64,000 bases of DNA, from NCBI RefSeq assembly GCF_950295315.1, contig NC_080168.1, positions 66,411,254 to 66,475,253 of the forward strand, read 5' to 3'. This document shows, one piece after another, positions 20,168 to 29,805 of this stretch (its first letter is position 1; every line of letters starts with the position of its first letter). Source of the stretch: Erinaceus europaeus (Eukaryota > Chordata > Mammalia > Eulipotyphla > Erinaceidae). The notes under the pieces were generated by a model. The model did not search any database. It worked only from the letters and a program-made list of their open reading frames with translations, and was not told the DNA's origin. The position numbers were made by a program, and so were the translations under genes.

Positions 20168-20546
20168 AACCACAGCTTGGGGCAAGATGAGTTTACCATC
20201 AGCTGTTACCCACCAATTACCGCACTTGTCAGCGAAAGGTAACTTTTTTATCTGGAGCTCTTCATCTGATGTATATTCTGGCTCATTAGGCAGGATGGGT
20301 TCTCCAGGGTTTGGCAGACAAAGGGCTAATTATTCAGTTCTTTCCAATGCAACTTCTCTGGCTGTGGCATCTGCTAGGCAGTTGCCCGTCACAGGATTTT
20401 CTCCCTTTTGTGTCCAGGGCAGTGTACTATAGCCACCTTATCTGGCATCCAGATAGCCTCTAATAAGTCCAGTATTGTTGGTTTTTGATAGCTTTACCTT
20501 CAGCTGTGAGTAGTCCCCTTTCTCGATATATAGCCCCGTGGATGTG
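20168..20546 (-). pseudogene. pol: gamma-1 RNase H, C-terminal part
   Basis: The minus strand encodes the RNase H end with 'VTGNCLADATAREVAL', containing the last catalytic Asp of the DEDD set, plus the start of the integrase N-terminal region. A stop precedes it. The beta-1 provirus separates it from the N-terminal part at 29806-30378. Confidence 0.75.
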
Positions 20547-21040
20547 TGTTGTAGAGCCAGATGTTGTAGTGTGCGGGCCGCAGAGAAGAGAGAGAGAGGG
20601 TCCAGAGCGAAGAGGAAACACAAATCTTTATTCGCACTGGCACCTCAGAGTTGGGTGTTAGAGAAGCAGGTTGGGCCACGTGGAGGTAGAGAAAATGGCT
20701 GCCTCACGCAGTAACCTTTCCTGTGTCTGAACACCAGAGTGGAGCGCCAGCAAGAGAGTGAGGTGCGGAAAAACGAAGGGTTTTTATAGGAGTAGCTTTC
20801 ACGAGAATGGGCAGGGGGAGGAGTAACCTTAGCACTCCAGGATAGGATGATAACTCTCGTGAGAATGGGAGGGGGGAGGAGTAATCAGAGGACTCCAGAT
20901 ATCGTGGGGATATAGACAATGTCCTGAGGGCACAACATGGCTGAACAGGCACTCCGAGAATGTCCCAACTCTCGGGGAACTAGCAGTAGCCTGAGGGGAC
21001 AACATGGCAGATGTGACTGCATTGGCACAATTTCCCAGCA
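20547..21040 (-). repeat. 3' LTR of beta-1
   Basis: Plus-strand ends TGTTGTAGAGCCAGATG and CAATTTCCCAGCA. It has a reversed AATAAA (TTTATT near 20626) and reversed TATAAAAA near 20781. U3 carries a tandem duplication of about 65 bp, seen as two GAGAATGGG..GGGGGAGGAGTAA units at about 20812 and 20864. Confidence 0.95.
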
Positions 21041-21057
21041 TCTCCCCCTTTCCTTTT
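21041..21057 (-). promoter_or_regulatory. Polypurine tract of beta-1
   Basis: Sense-strand AAAAGGAAAGGGGGAGA lies directly upstream of the 3' LTR. Confidence 0.85.
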
Positions 21058-21640
21058 ATCTAATGCCCAGGGCAACAGTGTGTAAAGTCTATGAACTACT
21101 CAGGGTCAGTCTATGAAAAACCAGCAACGTGAAGGGAAGGAAGCTGCTGTAAAATTGTCTAAAGTGTCCAAAGGGTATACCAGCAAGTCCGATAGAAGTC
21201 TCAGTCCAAAGTAGGCGACTAGGGGGAGAAATGGCAGGGGATGAAATGCTGCATGAGGAAGGTCAGCCTCTGGAATTCTGCTTTTCTGTAGATTGTGAGC
21301 TGGAACCGCCAAAACGTGACAGGTCAAAGCAAAGGCAGGAAAGGCAGACAGGCAGTAAAAAGGTTCTGTCCTTGGAGTCTGAGAATCAGATTCTTCAGAT
21401 CGCGTCAGGTGACATCTAGGGTTTCGGGGGGTGTGCCACTGTAGTCGTGCCATCTAGTGGGTGATGTCAGGGGGTGCAGGGGTCCAGATGTTTTTTTTTT
21501 CTGGAATTCCTGTGGAAGAAACATAAACAATCTGCTTCTCGTGGTTAGCAGGGCATCTGATTTGAATGCTTTATAGAAAAAGAGGTTTGGTGCCTTGACC
21601 AACTGAGTATTGGGGGATGTATCTTTCCTATTCATTTATT
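21058..21640 (-). pseudogene. Beta-1 3' region with overlapping frames shared with beta-2
   Basis: Two overlapping minus-strand ORFs (21106-21453, 115 codons; 21405-21635, 76 codons). Both reading frames recur in beta-2 at 44059-44479 with recognisable peptides such as 'TRWHDYSGTPPE' versus 'TRWHDYCGTPPE' and 'FPSRCWFFID'. The position, between env and the 3' LTR, is where some betaretroviruses keep an accessory gene. I do not recognise the product and cannot tell coding conservation from mere sequence homology. Confidence 0.45.
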
Positions 21641-22046
21641 ATTATATTTTATATTATTTGTCATGGTAGTCAGCCGTTTATCTGGAAGGTCCTGGGTGAT
21701 TCATGGGGAAAAAGACCTTATCTTTTAACAAAGACTCTAAGGTGTAGGGAAGCGGGAACTATCTTATCCCTTTTTTTTTTTTTTTTGGTATCTTGCCTTT
21801 TGTTGCCCTAGTTCTTGTTGTAATTATATTGTTGTTATTGCTGATATTGTGGTTGTTGGATAGAACAGAGAGAAATGGAGAGAGGACTTGGAAATTGCTT
21901 TCCGGCTCCGAGAGTTCCAGAGTGTATCTCCTGCGAAGTTAGTGCGGCACAAGTTCCTGATCCCTCTCCCATGCAGCAGCTTAGATTGGCTCCAGTTGAG
22001 TTCTCTCCAACCCAGAGAGCACTAGCTCGGGAAGAAATACCCTCAG

Positions 22047-22274
22047 GCTATCCCGGCAGTGTGGGAATAATTTTAATAATGCAGTGATGTGACAAGGAGG
22101 GGGCGGAGCAGGCGAGAATCCTATCACTGAACCACCAATGCCCTGGAGGGAGTGCTTTCTGTAAATGTAAAAGTGATTTATGTAAATAGACCAAAGCTTT
22201 GAATGGGATCAATAAATCCCTATATAGGCATATGGTTAAGCAGAAGCCAGGGGGAGGTGGCATACTACCCAACA
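22047..22274 (-). repeat. LTR-2 fragment within the retrocopy
   Basis: The right end reads CATACTACCCAACA, the reverse complement of the LTR-2 start. The 22110-22250 part matches 5150-5330 in reverse (GACCAAAGCTTTGAATGGGA). The R-U5 part is missing. Confidence 0.8.
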
Positions 22275-22289
22275 GTAAAGTGCAAATTT

Positions 22290-22440
22290 ATTTATTTATT
22301 TTTAAAGATTTTATTTATTCATGAAGACAGAAAGAGAAAGAACCAGACATCACTCTGGTACATGTGCTGTCAGGGATTGTACTCAGGACCTCATGCTTGA
22401 GAATCCAACACTTAATCCACTGCACCACCTCCCAGACCAC
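22290..22440 (-). repeat. SINE-B, reverse, within the retrocopy
   Basis: TTTATTTATTTTTAAAGATT, CTGGTACATGTGCTGTCAGG and CCTCATGCTTGAGAATCCAA are reverse SINE-B blocks. Confidence 0.85.
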
Positions 22441-22454
22441 TAAAGTGGAATTTA

Positions 22455-22570
22455 AATAGTATCTATCTCATAGTATTTCTTTCATGGTTAAATGTATTAA
22501 GCCAAGTAATACTTAGCAAATATCTCGTATATTTTGAGTTTTCAATAGATGCTGGCTGTACATGCCATCA
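22455..22570 (+). repeat. MIR-like ancient SINE within the retrocopy
   Basis: ATCTATCTCATAGTATTTCT ... GGTTAAATGTATTAAGCC ... TTTTCAATAGATGCTGGCT follows the order of the MIR 3' half. MIRs predate the ERVs around it, so it must have travelled here inside the retrocopied RNA. Confidence 0.6.
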
Positions 22571-22874
22571 TCACATCACCACCACCACCATCACACTTTA
22601 CACAAACAAAACCTTATGAATTAAATTCCATCTAACAGATGTTACTTTTGGATAAACACCCTATTGAAAAAAATATAAAAAAAAAGAAATGGAGAGAGGA
22701 GGGAAAGACAGAGGGAGAGAAAGATACCTGTAGACCTGCTTCACCACCTGTGAAGTGATTTCCCTGCAGGCGAGGAGCCGGGGGCTCACACTGGGATCCT
22801 CAAGCCAGTTCTTGCACTTAGTGCCACCTGCGCTAAACCCACTGCACCACCGCCCGATTCCCAGGAACTATCTT

Positions 22875-24039
22875 TTAACATAAACTCTATTGCCATGCCA
22901 ATAGCAACCTTGAGGGCACATGTGGCTCCCCACATGTCCCCCTGTCTTATATCATGTTTTGATGTTTGGCGAACTTTGTTTTGTGGCAGGGTGGACTGTG
23001 CCTGTCTTAGGATGGGGATCAGCTTTCCGTCTTACCCGTCATTGGAACACCTGGTCATTTTTGCCCAGTAGTACCAGATGCCCTGTCTTAGGTTGATTGG
23101 ATAGCACTAGTTTCCTCTTACCTGTCATTGGCTAGCCAGCCCTCTACATGGTGGACGTTCTGATGGAGGGGGGCAAATCCTTCACAGCAACTCAATATTC
23201 TGCCATGTCCAGCCTATGATAGTGAGTTTGTATAGGTTGCAACTTTATGGCATCAATCTGTTGCCGCAAAAGGCCATGAGCTTGTTTAAGAATTATAGGA
23301 CTGTGGTCCAGGAGGTGGTACAGTGACTAAAGCCTTGGACTCTTAAGCATGAGGTCCTGAGTTCGATCCCTGGCAGCACATGTACCAGAGTGAGTCTGGT
23401 TCTTTCTCTCTTTCTCATTAATAAATAAATTTAAAATGTTGAAAAAAAAGAATTATAGGACCTATTGTGAGCAGAAGAAGTAAAACAAGCTAGGGTCCCA
23501 CAACTAAGGGTATACATATAAGGAAGGGGGAATGTATCCATACATATGAAGAGGTAGGATCATGTCTCAAGTCTAAGGGAAGCAGTCAGTGGATGTGATG
23601 TCCAGGGGGACAGCCATTTGTCTTTGGGGGGGTAGTAAAGGATGTCCGTGGCATGGGTGATGTTATAAAGGGAAACATCTTTAAATTGTTGGCTGACAAA
23701 GGCAGGCCTATGGTGGCAAGACAAGATACACCAGTTAAGTTTACAAGAATATGTGAATGTTGCTAATTCACATAGGTTGGATATGGAGGAACTTCTTACA
23801 GTTTAATACCTTACCATATGAACAGATGATTCCTCATATGAAGGCTTGATAGCTGTAATCACTTACTTGTGAAAAACAATAAAACTTGTAACAAGTTAGA
23901 GGTTTACTATAATTGACTTTGGACTATAAGCAGACTCAGGTTACTTAGAGAGTTAATGCATGTTAGTAACAATGGTTTTAACATTTAGAGTACTTCTGAG
24001 CAGATGGGTCATACAAAAATTTTTGGTCATTCAGCACAC
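22875..24039 (-). pseudogene. Degenerate post-pol region of beta-1 with SINE-B insertion
   Basis: It lies between the env start and the 3' region. No surface or transmembrane frame can be read. A SINE-B with 13-bp duplication AGAATTATAGGAC occupies 23302-23448. Parts around 23850-24040 match beta-2 (AACTTGTAACAAGTTAGAGG). Confidence 0.6.
23302..23448 (+). repeat. SINE-B with target duplication, in beta-1
   Basis: CCAGGAGGTGGTACAGTGAC, GCATGAGGTCCTGAGTTCGA and an (AATA)n tail. AGAATTATAGGAC occurs at 23289-23301 and 23449-23461. Confidence 0.9.
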
Positions 24040-24234
24040 TCACTCACAAAACACAACCGGCCATTCATAACGTAAGACATTCAGGGAAGGGGTAGGAGAG
24101 AGGGCTCTGTGAGCCAACTTTTGTAGGTTCTGCCATGTCATATTATGGATCCTGGGATGTATCCTGCATCTAGTCCTCTTGTGTTTCTTGTTCTTCAGGG
24201 ATAACAGTGCCATCATGAGGGTATTGTCGGACAT
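24040..24234 (-). pseudogene. env: env 5' remnant of beta-1
   Basis: A 64-codon minus-strand frame starts MSDNT and overlaps the integrase end in another frame, as env does in betaretroviruses. The end is hydrophobic. The homologous frame in beta-2 is 45272-45481 (MSDNTRR). Both stop before any surface domain, so env was lost before or early in the spread of these copies. Confidence 0.6.
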
Positions 24235-24960
24235 GGCAGGCAGGAACCCAGACAGGTTTAGAGTAATTATGAGGGAAAATACATTAAAAACCTCTTCCCA
24301 AGGTCAATAGAGGGTCAGGCCCTTTCCAAATTTTATCAAGTGGGTCTTTCCATTTGACCTTAATAGATGGGAGAGTAGATGGTGTTTGCCAGTGAAGAAT
24401 AATAGGAGGTAAGTCCGAGTTATTGTAAATATTAAAGAGATTTAACGTAGTTAAGGCTTTTGCTAGCTTGATATTGGGGGGATACATTCCTCCTTTATCT
24501 TTATTCAATTGAGCCTTAAGAGTTTGATGGGCCCTCTCGACAATGCCTTGTCCCTGTGGATTATAGGGAATGCCTGTGGTATGAGAATGTTCCAGAGGGA
24601 ACAAAAATCTTTAAATTGTTTGCTGGTAAACCCTGGTCCACGGTCGGTTTTCACTTGAAGAGGTAAGCCCATCACAGCAAAACAGGAGAACATGTGGCTT
24701 ATAAGCTTTTTAGAGCTTTCTCCTGTCTGAGCTGTTGCCCACATAAATTTAGAAAAGGTATCAATTGAGACAAACACATATTTTTGTTTGCCAAAGTTTG
24801 GTATGTGGGTGACATCAATTTGCCAAATAGCATTAGATTTTAAGCCTCGGGGATTAACACCAAGAGTCTGAATATCAGGTGTTTTTATGAGACTTGCACA
24901 GGAAGAGCATGTAGCTAGGATATGTTTTAATTGTGGTAACGGAACATCAGGAAATCGAGC
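24235..24960 (-). pseudogene. pol: beta-1 integrase
   Basis: Fragments 24505-24777 and 24284-24604 in different frames carry the catalytic core: 'QIDVTHI' (in the flanking sequence), 'VKTDRGPGF' at the second Asp (beta-2 has TDNAPMF) and 'GQGIVERAHQTLKAQL' with the Glu. A frameshift near 24600 breaks it. The C-terminal 'WKDPLDKIWKGPDPLL' resembles the betaretroviral end. Confidence 0.9.
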
Positions 24961-25494
24961 TCAAAGGCCTTTAAGATTAACATGGGTTAGAGAATGGAAA
25001 TCAGCAGGATCAGAGACAGAGACTAGGAGAGCTCCTGTGGAGGCAAGGTGGTCAGCTGCAGCATTCCCTTCGGACAGGGAACCAGGAAGAGGGCTGTGGG
25101 AACGAAGGTGCTGAATATATAGTGGTTGGGTTCGAGAAGAGAGCATAGAGGCGATTTGAATCAAGAGAGGGGAAAGTGGGTTGTCATCAATTTTCACATA
25201 AGAACGAGCAAGCCATGGAAGTAAGTTAACAGTATACACACTGTCAGAAAAAAGGTTGAAGGATTCTGGTACAGCTTTTAATGCAAGGAAAACAGCATAA
25301 AGTTCTTTGTACTGAGGGGAATTCTCAGGAAGCTCAGTAAAGAGAGGTTTAGGAGATTGTTTGTCTGGGTAATATATAAGGGCAGCAGCTCCCTTTTTTC
25401 CACCATCAGTGAAGACTGTAGGAGCAGAGGGAATGGGATCTCGAGAGAAAAGTTTAGGTGCTAGTAGAGGCAGAAGAGGTAAAGAAGCTATCAA
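24961..25494 (-). pseudogene. pol: beta-1 RNase H
   Basis: 177-codon minus-strand frame with the DEDD motifs in order: 'VFTDGGKKGAAAL', 'YKELYAV', 'LFSDSVYTV' and 'EGNAAADHLAS'. All four acidic residues are present. RNase H would degrade the RNA of the RNA-DNA hybrid. It is out of frame with the RT upstream at about 25495. Confidence 0.9.
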
Positions 25495-25495
25495 T

Positions 25496-26730
25496 TTATT
25501 GGAAGGAAAAATGATTATCTATTTGTCCTGGAAACCCCAGGAAGCTTATGGCAAAGTGGGAATGATGGCGTATAAGCCACTCTGTATCTGTGAGAGAAAA
25601 GGGCAGAATGATTAAATCTGGTTCTTTCCCTAAGACCTGCACAGACCTATTTCTCCCTTGGCGAACCATGAATGCTAACGCGTCTATCTCAGTGAGGAGT
25701 CTTGGAGTTCCTCCTACTGGCGTGTGAAGCCACTCAAGAACCCCATGGTCTTGCCACAATGCCCCTACTACTGTGGGGTTGGAGTTGAAGGTTAGAAGGT
25801 TTACCGGAGAGGAGGGAGAGAATCGAACAAGGTGCATGTCCTGGAGGGCCTCGTTAACCCTTTCCAGTGCCAAGGAGGCCTCGGGAGTTAACTTACATTT
25901 TGAGGAGGGCTGTTTGTTTCCTTTTAACAGGTGAAACAGTGGTTGGAGGCAGCTTGTAGGCAGATAGAGATACTGCCTAAGCCAATTTAAATTTCCTAGA
26001 AAACTTTGTAAAGAAGCAAGAGTAAGGTTAGAAGGGAAGGTAACATTAGGTTTTAAGGGACGAATTTGCGTTAGAGAAATCTCTGAACCTAGGAAGGATA
26101 TTGGAGGGATTAGCTGTATCTTCTCAGGGGCTACATTAAGGCCGCTTTTCTTTAATGCAGGAATGAGAAAATCACGTAAGGCATAGAGATCTGTATCTGA
26201 TTTTCCCCATATTAAAATATCATCTGTATAATGAAAAACATTAAGGCCCTTATGAATATATGGGACAAGGGCAGATTTAACAGCCTCCTGACAAATAGTA
26301 GGACTATTGGCCATACCCTGGGGCCGAACCACCCATTCGAATCTATCAGCAGGGCTGGCGTTATTAATAGACGGAACAGAGAAGGCAAAACGTTTACAAT
26401 CTTGCGGATGCAAGGGGATAGAGAAAAAACAATCTTGTATATCAATAGCTATGATTGGAATTCCCATGGGAATTGCAGAAGCAAGAGGCAAACCCCTTTG
26501 GGGGGAGCCCCAGACCTGCATGGTTTTATTTACTGCACAGAGATCTTGAAGGAGGCGCCATTTTCCCGAGCGCTTTTTAATCACAAAGACAGGAGTATTC
26601 CATGGGCTTCGAGAATGGCGAATGTGTCCTAAGGACAACTGATCTCGGACGAGCTCTTTTAAAATTTCTAGTTTACCCCTAGGTAAAGGCCACTGTTCCA
26701 CCCAGACAGGCTCATTAGAAAGCCAGCTTA
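25496..26730 (-). pseudogene. pol: beta-1 reverse transcriptase
   Basis: A minus-strand frame of about 410 codons from the palm and fingers ('VFVIKKRSGKWRLLQDL') through 'IDIQDCFFSIPLHPQD' (first catalytic Asp), 'PQGMANSPTICQ' and the active-site box 'YTDD' to the thumb 'ISFLGSEI' and connection. Both YxDD aspartates are present. The first 18 codons of the 428-codon ORF come from the inserted SINE, so the RT amino terminus is displaced. Confidence 0.92.
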
Positions 26731-27014
26731 GGGGAGTCGGGCTGTAGCGCAGCGGGTTAAGCGCAGGTGGCGCAAAGCACAAGGACCGGCATAATGATCC
26801 CGGTTCGAACCCCGGCTCCCCACCTGCAGGGGAGTCGCTTCACAGGTGGTGAAGCAGGTCTGCAGGTGTCTATCTTTCTCTCCTCCTCTCTGTCTTCCCC
26901 TCCTCTCTCCATTTCTCTCTGTCCTATCCAACAACGACAACAACAATAATAACTACAACAATAAAACAACAAGGGCAACAAAAGGGAATAAATAAATAAA
27001 TATTAAAAAAAAAA
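26731..27014 (+). repeat. SINE-A in beta-1 pol, with target duplication
   Basis: Near-consensus copy: GGGCTGTAGCGCAGCGGGTT, B box GGTTCGAACCC, full body, (AAAT)n and poly-A. GAAAGCCAGCTTA flanks it at 26718-26730 and 27015-27027. It disrupts the pol frame in the opposite orientation. Confidence 0.95.
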
Positions 27015-27246
27015 GAAAGCCAGCTTAAGCGGGGTATTTGGCTATGAACAGTGGCATTTAGTATTGGGGCTGCTGATTAGACCTGGTATCGCGGGAATGA
27101 GTTTTATGCTCTGCAGAGGTATCTGTGGATATCCTAACATCAAGACATTCCTGAAGATCCCTTCCCAATAGGTTGGTGCTAATATTAGCTACCAAAGGGC
27201 GGAAGTGTCCGGTAGAACCGTCCGGGTCTTCCCACATGAGTGAGTC

Positions 27247-27800
27247 TCATGTGCGAAATGATTGGGTCACCCCTCCTACATCATGTATACTGGGTCCAGG
27301 GATGAGTTCCCAATCTTGGGGAACCTCTTCTTGCCTTAAAATCGTCTTTGCTGCCCCCATGTCAATCAAAAATTTAAAAGGAATATTGCCAATCTTTACT
27401 GTCATAGAAGGGTTACCTTGTTCTAGAACAGGAGTGGTCCACAAAATCTCAGGCCCCGAATTTGTACCATTCAGGGGCGAACCATCTTTATGAAATTGGG
27501 ACCAACAATCTCTCTTCCAATGAAACCCCTTACGACATCTTGGACAAATAGTACGTGGCCTCTGGCTCCCTGACTGAAAGCGGGGTTGCTCTGACTGGAG
27601 GCGTGGTCGCTCTAACTGGAGGCGGGGTTTCCCTGACTCGAGGCGTGGTTGCAGCTTATCAGGACATTGGTTACGCCAATGTCCTTGGCGACCGCACTGA
27701 AAGCAGGCCCCATTGTGATTACGTGGGGTAACTGCATAAACCTGTGTCATAGCGGATGCCCATAATTGCCTGATGTAAGTTCCTGTGTCGCTAAAATCCA
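27247..27800 (-). pseudogene. beta-1 nucleocapsid and protease
   Basis: The 184-codon minus-strand frame has two zinc knuckles, 'CFQCGRQGHWRNQC' (a CCHC) and a second 'CPRCRKGFHWKRDC', separated by a Pro/Arg/Gln repeat of 'LQ(L/S)E(R/Q)PRLQSE' type. It then has the aspartic protease start 'KFLIDMGAAKTI'. The active-site triad usually reads D-T/S-G; here it is D-M-G, predicted to inactivate the protease. Confidence 0.85.
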
Positions 27801-28300
27801 ATTATCTGGGTGTAGGTGTTTAAGATTAAGGCATGCCTGACGGAATTGTGGTATCATGCCTTCCCAGACAATAGAGCGCAGGAGTAGTGAGCGGATGTCA
27901 GGATTATAAACCTTTCTCTCTAAGCTTGTCTTCACTCTTGAGATGAAGCTCGCTAATGATTCATCAGTGCCTTGGTGAATAGAGTTAATGGGAACTGACG
28001 AATCTACATTGGGTGGGGTCACCCTTTCCCATGCTTGTGTTGCACAGATGCGTACCTGTTCAAAATAACCGGTTGGAAACCTGGCTTCTGCCTGCTGAGC
28101 TCCAGATTCATAACCTCCTTCTCCAAACAAGGCATCAGAATCCCATTCTACCTGTTTGTTACTATTTTCCTGCGACTGTCTAGAGCACTCATTGCGGAAG
28201 TATGCCTTCCACTGTAGGTAGAGGGGGTCTGGGAGTGCAGCACAAGCCAGATCTTTCCGATCTTGGGGCGTGTTAAGATGGTGGTAAAAACTCCTTAAAA
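27747..28300 (-). pseudogene. gag: beta-1 capsid
   Basis: The 127-codon frame 27747-28130 includes the major homology region-like 'HQGTDESLASFISRVKTSL' and the following helix 'RSLLLRSIVWEGM'. Upstream to about 28410 another frame shows a betaretroviral capsid N-terminal pattern ('LYLQWKAYF'). A frameshift separates capsid from nucleocapsid near 27780. Confidence 0.8.
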
Positions 28301-29199
28301 CGGACTTGGTTCATGGAGCGTGCATTCCGTCATCCCTGACTGCTTTTCTGAGTGTTTCGAATTCTTTAGTGGAGTATGGCTGCCACGGCTGAGGGTTTTG
28401 TTTAGACGGGGCCACGTTTACCGGGAAGGTGTGGATTTGGTTCGATGACACTGGGGAGAGATCTACGGAAGTGGAAGGTGCTGTGGAAACTACTGTAGTG
28501 ACCGCAGGGGAAACTGAACATGTATCTACGGGGATGGAGCTCTTGGGGTGGACTGCAAATGGTTTAAGGTCCTTAAATGCTAAAACTCTCGTATCTCAGC
28601 CACAAGGTCTCTTAATGATGACGTATCAGCAGGGGGTGGGGTCAGAGAAGCAGAAGCCTCAGGGGAAGCCAAAACCAGGGCGGTAGGAGGAGGGGCTAGA
28701 GAACCGGAAGCCTCAGGGGAAGCAGGGGGCGGGGCCAGAGAAGCAGAAGGAACTGAACACGTGTCTGCCACAGAAGGGACCGAACACATGTCTGCAGAAG
28801 GAGTGAACACGTGTCTGTGGGGACAGCTGGGGGAGGGGTCAAAGGAGCAGCCGAACACGTGTCTTCGGGGGCAGTGGGGGGAGGGGTCGTGGAAGTGGAA
28901 GCTGCCGCAGGAAAAACCGAACACATGTCTCCGGAGGCAGTGGTTTTGGGGCTGACTGCAGATTGCTTAGGGTGTTTAAGTCTTAAGCAAATATCCTTTA
29001 ACTCCTGTATCTCAGCCTCAAGGTCACTTAACCTTTTGGCAGGAGGCCTTGTACATATCCTGAAAATAGTAAATATAGCCATGAGAACCCACGGTGTAGC
29101 AAAAATTAAAGCGTCTCTGAGATCGAAAGCCTGTCCCAGGAGAGAAGGATAGAATGTCTGGGACACCTCCTCATAAAATGGAAAAAATCCCATGGTGGA
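28301..29199 (-). pseudogene. gag: beta-1 gag amino-terminal region
   Basis: From the start MGFF (Gly2 possible for myristoylation) at 29199: residues about 24-44 are a hydrophobic segment (ALIFATPWVLMAIFTIFRIC), then a coiled-coil-like 'LSDLEAEIQELKDICLRL', then a Pro/Ala/Ser/Thr-rich zone with recurring 'DTCS' or 'DMCS'. A coiled-coil-like echo ('SSLRDLVAEIREF') occurs about 400 bp on (28570-28625), indicating internal duplication. Frameshift near 28800. I do not know this architecture from a named gag. Confidence 0.65.
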
Positions 29200-29284
29200 G
29201 GGAAACGCAGGGCCACAGAGGCGGGCGGATGCCACTTACCTGTGTCTGGGCGGCTTTTCTGGACCTCAGGCTGGGCGTGAGTGC

Positions 29285-29302
29285 GGGACACGTTGAGCGC
29301 CA
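29285..29302 (-). promoter_or_regulatory. Primer binding site of beta-1
   Basis: Sense TGGCGCTCAACGTGTCCC starts two bases after the 5' LTR. Twelve of its first 13 bases match the tRNA-Lys1,2 site (TGGCGCCCAACGTGGGGC); the last part differs. Confidence 0.7.
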
Positions 29303-29304
29303 GA

Positions 29305-29799
29305 TGTTGTAGAGCCAGATGTTGTAGTGTGCGGGCTGCAGAGAAGAGAGAGAGAGGGTCCGGAGCGAAGAGGAAACACAAATCTTTATTCGCACTGGCA
29401 CCTCAGAGTTGGGTGTTAGAGAAGCAGGTTGAGCCACGTGGAGGTAGAGAAAATGGCTGCCTCATGCAGTAACCTTTCCTGCGTCTGAACACCAGAGTGG
29501 AGCGCCAGCAAGAGAGTGAGGTGTGGAAAAATGAAGGGTTTTTATAGGAGTAGCTTTCACGAGAATGGGAAGGGGGAGGAGTAACCATAGCACTCCAGGA
29601 TAGGATGATAACTCTCGTGAGAATGGGAGGGGGGAGGAGTAACCAGAGCACTCCAGATATCGTGGGGATATAGACAATGTCCTGAGGGCACAACATGGCT
29701 GAACAGGCACTCCGAGAATGTCCCAACTCTCGCGGGAACTAGCAGTAGCCTGAGGGGACAACATGGCAGATGTGACTGCATTGGCACAATTTCCCAGCA
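29305..29799 (-). repeat. 5' LTR of beta-1
   Basis: 495 bp with the same ends and the same U3 duplication as the 3' LTR at 20547. Differences include one single-base indel near 29732. Confidence 0.95.
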
Positions 29800-29805
29800 G
29801 ATGTG

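Larger units (their letters stand above)
21887..22685 (+). pseudogene. Poly(A)-tailed retrocopy of an unidentified transcript
   Basis: About 800 bp flanked by the 15-bp repeat GAAATGGAGAGAGGA (21872-21886, 22686-22700), with an A-rich 3' end (AAAAAAATATAAAAAAAAA). This is the signature of L1-mediated retroposition. The first 160 bp are GC-balanced and open in one frame (ending near 22085) with no domain I recognise. Then come an antisense LTR-2 piece, a reverse SINE-B and a MIR-like stretch, as in a transcript with a repeat-derived 3' end. A possible ATTAAA signal lies about 55 bp before the tail. Confidence 0.7.
21766..22863 (-). repeat. SINE-A, reverse, in beta-1, split by a retrocopy
   Basis: Starts with poly-T at 21771 and ends with the reversed head ACTGCACCACCGCCCGATTC. 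The direct repeat GGAACTATCTT flanks it at 21755-21765 and 22864-22874. The body is interrupted at 21886 and resumes at 22686. Confidence 0.9.
20547..29799 (-). mobile_element. Betaretrovirus-like provirus beta-1, nested in gamma-1
   Basis: 9,253 bp between exact 6-bp duplications GATGTG (20541-20546, 29800-29805). LTRs of 494 and 495 bp differ at about 12 positions (2.4%, counted by eye), so it is younger than its host provirus. Order on the minus strand: LTR, Lys-like PBS, gag, pro, pol (RT, RNase H, integrase), env remnant, 3' region, PPT, LTR. Coding capacity is broken by frameshifts, a SINE in pol, and env loss. Confidence 0.95.

Noticed and set aside
28755..28935. ACACGTGTCT repeats as a regulatory E-box array
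   Set aside because: They lie within the beta-1 gag frame and encode recurring DTCS/DMCS, so a coding origin is more economical. Regulatory use is not excluded.
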